This document shows, piece after piece, positions 57,801-62,500 of a stretch of DNA of 62,500 bases; the first letter of the stretch is position 1; each line of letters begins with the position of its first letter. The stretch comes from Zygnema cylindricum. Taxonomy: Eukaryota > Streptophyta > Zygnematophyceae > Zygnematales > Zygnemataceae. Both the position numbers and the translations under genes were made by a program. The stretch covers positions 1 through 62,500 of the forward strand of contig JBBHKE010003117.1 in assembly GCA_037447655.1 (NCBI GenBank), given 5' to 3'. Under the pieces are notes generated by a model. That model saw only the letters and a program-made list of their open reading frames with translations, had not been told where the DNA came from and ran no database searches.

Positions 57801-60800
57801 CCTCCCCTGGAGGTGATTCTGGTTCTCCAGGTATGAGTTGTGGTTTTAATTCAGCACGCGGACCTGAACACCTTTCCATTGACGAGAATATACCCTTCCT
57901 CTGTTCCATGGTCCACATCCAAGCATCCACCAGTTCCGCAAGAACTGGGACACTCAAAGACGCTTGCACTGCTAATAACCATGTCCAAACAAAGACACCT
58001 GTCTCCAAAGCCTCGCGTGTAAAGAGTTGGACTGGACTCCAGCAAAGGAGACGAAGGAGCTGTGCATATACTTCAGGAGCATTGGATTGCCATGATCCCT
58101 GCATTTACACCAATCGCAATGTCTGATCAGAATTCATAAAAATAGGTCTCCTCGGTTAATGTCCTCCAACAATGGTTTCGGAAATCTGTACAATGAAATT
58201 GCACGTTACACGTACAATTTCCTCATTTTCCATGATAAAATTGTGATATCATATTTAATAAATGACCTTGTAAAATCCATACATTGAAAAATGAAAGACA
58301 CCACCGCCAAATCTTCCACAGCAACGATCATGAACAATTTGATGGAATAAGGTCCTCCATTAAGTACACTGTTTACCGCTGTTAGAGTTGAATGCTTTTT
58401 TTGTCTCTCAAGCTGGAAACTCTCAGGGGACGATTGTTGAATTTTTTGAAGTGACCAATCGAGAAAAAAAATTAAAAAAATCAACGAAAATTCATCAACT
58501 GTGTGCTGAGAAAAATGCGATTGAGGAGGGAAAAAATATAGAGTTGGTTAAACTCTAACTACCATACACTGCGACGAAAGATTTACAATACATGTCCTGG
58601 TGCATTTAATCGGAAATAATACCGTGCACCTTCATGAGCTTCTCATAAACATTGCAAATTTGTTGGTAAACTGCCATCTTCGTCGTCCAATCATCAAATA
58701 ATGACAGCAGACCAACAGCAAGGAGAAGGCCATTTAGTCATGGAAAGTGATTCGGCTAAAGAAAGAAATTACAGCCTTTAGACTGGCACTTGCACATCAA
58801 CAAAAGGTTTTCCCTGATTAGGAACTTGCCTTTTCCCAGAGTAGCAAAGCAGCTGCCCGTATGCAAGCTTCTCGAAATTTAATTGAATTTATGTGAACGC
58901 CTTTCTGTGCGGCAGCCACGTATCGCTGCAATAGTGCCACAAACCGGCCTACTAAAGCCCTATCTACGATATCCGCAGTTATTGGAGTGTCAGGAACAGA
59001 GTCATCAAGAGAATCTAGATCTCCTTCGAGCCCCGAAACCAGCTTTATCATCCCAACTATCTCCCCTATACACTGAGATTTAACAGTTGCTGACTTCATG
59101 CTAGCTGACAGAATGGCGGTTGGTCCCTGATAACCCAGATGCAGGTCTGCAAAAAAATTAAGCATCAGAAACGAAATGTGAGCCTCAACAACCATTTACG
59201 ATTGGACTCTACTGCAAAGACTTCTTCAGTCCTATGCAGGAGTATAACAGCAAGAAGTTGCAAAACCTGAATATTATCAATGAGAAGACTCCAATTTTCT
59301 CAAACACGACTGCAAACAGGTAGAAGTCGATTCAGGGATGTTAACAGCATCAATAGAAAAAGGTCCAACATGGCTGTAAAGGCGTAAAAGTTGATTTAGA
59401 GATGTTTGGTCAGGAAGCACCTGCTCCTGCTGCAGCAGCTGCTGCTGCGCTGGTGACAGGCAAAGAAGCTGCTGAGCTGGCAGACTGTGATTGGACACGA
59501 TCAAGATTGTCACTCCAAGTTACCAAACCAACCAGGTCACCTGTCTGTAAACTGGAACTTCGCAACAGCTCCTGCAGATGTCAAGAGTACATAACTGCCA
59601 TTAGCCTCAAAGTGTGCAAGGGAGCAAAAAAATGAAGAGAGATTGTCATCTGCTCTCGCCGATCAGATACAATAGTGAGCCAACACAACTTCAGACTCGT
59701 TATAGAACTGGTAAAGGTTGTCTCGTTTGTTGAACCGCCAAAGGCAGACAATGCATATAAGCAGAAAAAAAATGACTGCAACCAAAATCCCACAACATTA
59801 CAACAAGCATGCTAACAACCACAATGAGTCCCACCTCTGCATACAGCAGTCTTCCTCAGATTCCCATAATCAGGTTTAGGAAATATTAGACCTGTAGTGT
59901 CGCCTGGGTGCTGGCAGGAGCCAACTGGAGTGCACAAGAAAACCACTCTTTAACGCGGAGTTTAGCCGCCTCACGACTGGCCACATCTGTATTGGGAAAA
60001 TCGGCTTTCCACAATAGCCCTTGTTCCTTTACAAGCAGCAAAACTGCTTCCAAACAATGCTCATCCCATAACACCTGCCCCCATTCAAGACCGCATTGAG
60101 AGACAAGATTTTCTAACAAGAATCAAATACAGATGAAGAACTCCAAAGAGGTCAGATAAGGTAAAAGCAGTCCCATTCTTTCTCTGTACTTCAATGCAAT
60201 GCGTCAGGGATGTAAGTAATTTAAGAAGGTGTGACCCTTTATACTTCAGTGGCACATTTCCATGTGGACACACCTGGTTTCCAATAGGGTAATTACAACA
60301 CACAATTACTGGCGTTTGTGCAAGTAATGATGGTCATCGTACGGAAAAATCTTCGAATCTGCACAGTACTGTAATTATTGGCCAGTAACACCAGCATTTT
60401 TGAATGTGTATTTACCCTATTGAATAGCTAGTATAATCCCTTCACATGTTACCTGTGGATGTTTGTTAACCAAATGCTTCAGCAACTCATGTGCAGTACG
60501 GCGAACTTGCTCCTGCTGGGAACGCACTCCGATAAGAAAACAAGCATGTGCAGCAAGAGCTGCCTCTCGTTTCTCCAGCAAATTCCCGTCTTTAGGCACT
60601 TCTTTCTGTCCACACAAAATCATCCTTCTGTACAGCTTAGTACTTACTAAACCCTGCAACTAAACTCCAAAGAAATGAATAGTACAACAGAGTCACGACA
60701 TTATTCCACTGCAATCTGTCTTGTTGTTCCTCAAACTATCCATAAACAATATATTCACAATTTCTGCAAAACTACCATTATTCAGCGAAAGGTCAGCTTG

Positions 60801-62500
60801 GCAATGCACAAAGGAGGGAGGGGGGGAGCGAGGGAGGGAAGGAGGGGAGGAGGGAGGGAGGTAGGGAGGGAGGGAGGGAGGCGGCAGGAGAGGAGGGAGG
60901 GAAGGAGAGAGAGAGGAAGGGAGGGTGGGAGGGAGCCTGCCTTACCTGCAACAGCTCTCCCAGAATTGGGAGGAAAGGAAGGAAGGAAGGAGGGAAGGAA
61001 GGAAGGAAGGAAGGAGGGAAGGAAGGAAGGAAAGAAGGAAGGAAGGAAGGAAGTGCAGGAAGGAAGAACGAAAGAATGAAGAAAAGAAAGGAAGAAAGAA
61101 CGCTGGTTTACCAGGCTAGCCATAGCCGCAGTGTATGAACACTGAACAACCCCCAGGAGACACTGAAATACGGCAGGCTGTAGGTTTGTTGCCTCAACAT
61201 ACGAAAAACTGCAAGAAAATGCACTACTGCTAGCAGTTGCTGTCTGGTGTTTCTGTAGTAATCCCCCATTTCGAGACGCACGCAAAGTCTCTAAGAGCGT
61301 CACAGACAACAGATGTGTGGCCTTCACAACTGCACCTCCAAGTTCCCTCAGAACCCCATCATTTCCAAAACGTAAGTACTTCCATCATTCGGTACAATTT
61401 TCTCAATAGTACGTCACGCAGAATAATATAAGAAACGTCATCTATAAATCAGCGTTATCATCGTTATCTATAAATTGTAGAACTGCAGGTCCCTGTATCG
61501 GCCATATTGCAAATGGGACCTATGCAAAGGAGCCACTGCCAGGTGCTTAATCAACAGTAGATGCAAAACTGGCAGTATATGACTGGTTGATCGACACATT
61601 ACCAAATCAATCAAGCCACGGTGTATTCTGTTAAGAAAAAAAAATGACAACTGCAGTGATGACCTAACATTTCGGTATCAATCAAGCAATAGAGTACTCT
61701 ATTTAAAAAAAAAAAGACAGCTGCAGTGGTGATATAAACAAGTCGGTATGTACCAGAAATGGTATTCAAAGAAGATGAAGGCAAATGCTTGCCAAGAGCC
61801 TCTGTAAGTGCCCTCCTCTGTGAAGTAGCAGCAGCTTCACTGCCACTGCCCTTTCTGCTGCCTGGATTGTGAAGAGAATTCAACTCCAGTTCATCCTCTT
61901 GCCACTTGGTAGACGCAGACGTCACCTGTAGAAAAATGATGGAAAATATCGTAACATTAATAACTTCTTCAACGACATCTAAACTGCTACACCGTGAATC
62001 ACTATTTAATAACACTAACTCAGTCCCACTATTTTTTGCCCTCTGAACACAAAATAACGTTATTGTTACTATTTTTTGTTTATTATAAACGCTTATTTAG
62101 CCATTCACTCTTTAGAGCAAAAAATGCAGATAATACTAACCACAGGCAATACTAACACAACCACCTCAGAGCTTCCTAACAACATCTGTGATTATATTAA
62201 AACTTAAAAAGTCCAACATTGCCACCTTTGTACAGAAATACATGATTATTACAAACATTTCACATTGAGCAGCTTACAAGTGGAGGAGTGGCCCCTGCAA
62301 TAACTCGTACTGCTTCTTCCCAGTCAGAATTCCACTGGTACGGACCCATTAATGCCTGCAAACTTGCAGAACTGCCATTGACTCCAGTAAGACTTTCAGA
62401 TGATCCAGTTCGTTGCCTCGACAGTGCCCCTTCCTCTTTTTTCGGTCCATCTGAAGAAACTGGGGGAGCCAAGCCAAAGAGGGCCACATAGAACCATAAA
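51813..62500 (-). CDS. PI4KA: Phosphatidylinositol 4-kinase alpha (type III), C-terminal part; 5' end beyond window
   Basis: Exons, 5' to 3': 62500(partial)-62278, 61925-61754, 61329-61112, 60605-60453, 60074-59892, 59571-59421, 59146-58830 (GC donor), 58098-57739, 57531-57332, 56682-56523, 56348-56227, 56039-55841, 55655-55389, 55236-55159, 54999-54946, 54799-54621, 54428-54233, 54035-53895, 53556-53348, 52668-52578, 52071-51813; about 1310 residues. The enzyme makes PI4P from phosphatidylinositol at the plasma membrane and, in plants, plastid-linked membranes. Visible are RALMGPYQW-like [12 protein letters not shown], the helical PIK region ([17 protein letters not shown]), [15 protein letters not shown], the ATP-binding lysine region [21 protein letters not shown], catalytic loop [11 protein letters not shown], metal-binding [15 protein letters not shown], and the C-terminal [13 protein letters not shown]. 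Between FESAAFKL and [12 protein letters not shown], about 24 conserved residues have no exon, and the flanking exons do not join in phase. Confidence 0.92.
52250..52560. repeat. Low-complexity CCCCACC / GGAGGA / GGAAT tract in the last PI4KA intron
   Basis: CCCCACCCCACC, then (GGA)n, then GAAAGAAAG and GGAATGGAAT words. Long frames on both strands are compositional. It occupies the position where the missing kinase exon is expected. Confidence 0.85.
52740..53347 (-). other. PI4KA intron, no internal feature
   Basis: This lies between exons 53556-53348 and 52668-52578. No frame or repeat of note was found. Confidence 0.5.
58828..58830 (-). other. GC-AG intron donor in PI4KA
   Basis: The exon ends AAAAG at 58830 and the intron begins GCAAGTTCC, matching AG|GCAAGT. 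The next exon starts at 58098 after AAATGCAG, and the joined protein AALLLWEK then [10 protein letters not shown] agrees with plant PI4K alpha spacing. Confidence 0.8.
60808..61105. repeat. GGGA/GGAA polypurine tandem repeat in a PI4KA intron
   Basis: (GGGA)n from about 60815, then (GGAA)n from about 60975 with interruptions. A short island, GAGAGCTGTTGCAG followed by GTAAGG on the minus strand (near 60940-60965), looks like a microexon end, but no phase-consistent acceptor was found. Confidence 0.8.
61988..62012. mobile_element. Single MITE-like terminus in a PI4KA intron
   Basis: TACACCGTGAATCACTATTTA matches the family left end and is followed by AATAACACTAACTCAG as in other copies. No matching right end is clear within 200 bp. 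It lies 62 bp upstream of the exon starting at 61925. Confidence 0.45.

Noticed and set aside
60085-60303. Candidate PI4KA exon starting at 60273
   Set aside because: Phases do not fit either neighbour, and a simpler acceptor at 60075 joins HPQ directly to VLWDEHC, matching the family.

Overview
The window is intron-rich, AT-rich nuclear DNA from a plant-lineage (streptophyte) eukaryote. A charophyte alga or an early-diverging land plant fits best, but the species cannot be fixed from sequence alone. Supporting signs are a trihelix (Myb/SANT-like) transcription factor, an FY-type WD40 protein with a proline-rich tail and PPLP motifs, a plant-like PI 4-kinase alpha, an intronless mitochondrial cysteine desulfurase, and GT-AG introns of about 0.1 to 3.2 kb with T-rich acceptors.

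Layout: (1) 1-7485 is repeat-rich sequence around NFS1 (minus, 3605-5164), flanked by copies of a short inverted-repeat transposon family. (2) 7486-16038 (plus) is gamma-tubulin; 11 exons close into a 471-residue frame. (3) 16039-19510 is intergenic with simple and degenerate repeats. (4) 19511-29739 (minus) is the FY/WDR33 homologue; 15 exons close in frame at 578 residues, but about 30 residues of the last WD repeat are missing. (5) 30596-37412 (plus) is a four-exon trihelix gene, head to head with FY. Its phase-forced second exon encodes a perfect 2A-like ribosome-skipping motif (GDVELNPGP). (6) 37970-38470 (minus) is the 3' part of an unrecognised membrane protein. (7) 38859-43332 (minus) is a pinin homologue, 10 exons, 479 residues. 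(8) 42781-51732 is a two-copy tandem segmental duplication that includes the first two pinin exons; each copy has a different middle insert. (9) 51813-62500 (minus) is the C-terminal two thirds or so of PI 4-kinase alpha, whose 5' end lies beyond the window; one exon of its kinase core is missing.

The genes are unrelated housekeeping functions: Fe-S cluster sulfur supply, microtubule nucleation, mRNA 3'-end processing, transcription, splicing/exon-junction assembly and phosphoinositide synthesis. FY and pinin both act on nuclear mRNA, but nothing shows that they are co-regulated beyond chance neighbourhood.

The most noteworthy signals are the 2A-like peptide in a plant transcription factor, the pinin 5' tandem duplication with in-frame alternative splicing potential, the two missing conserved exons, and a transposon family whose ends lie 9-12 bp from 5' splice sites. 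All exon coordinates were read by eye and checked by splice phase; no alignment or expression data were available.
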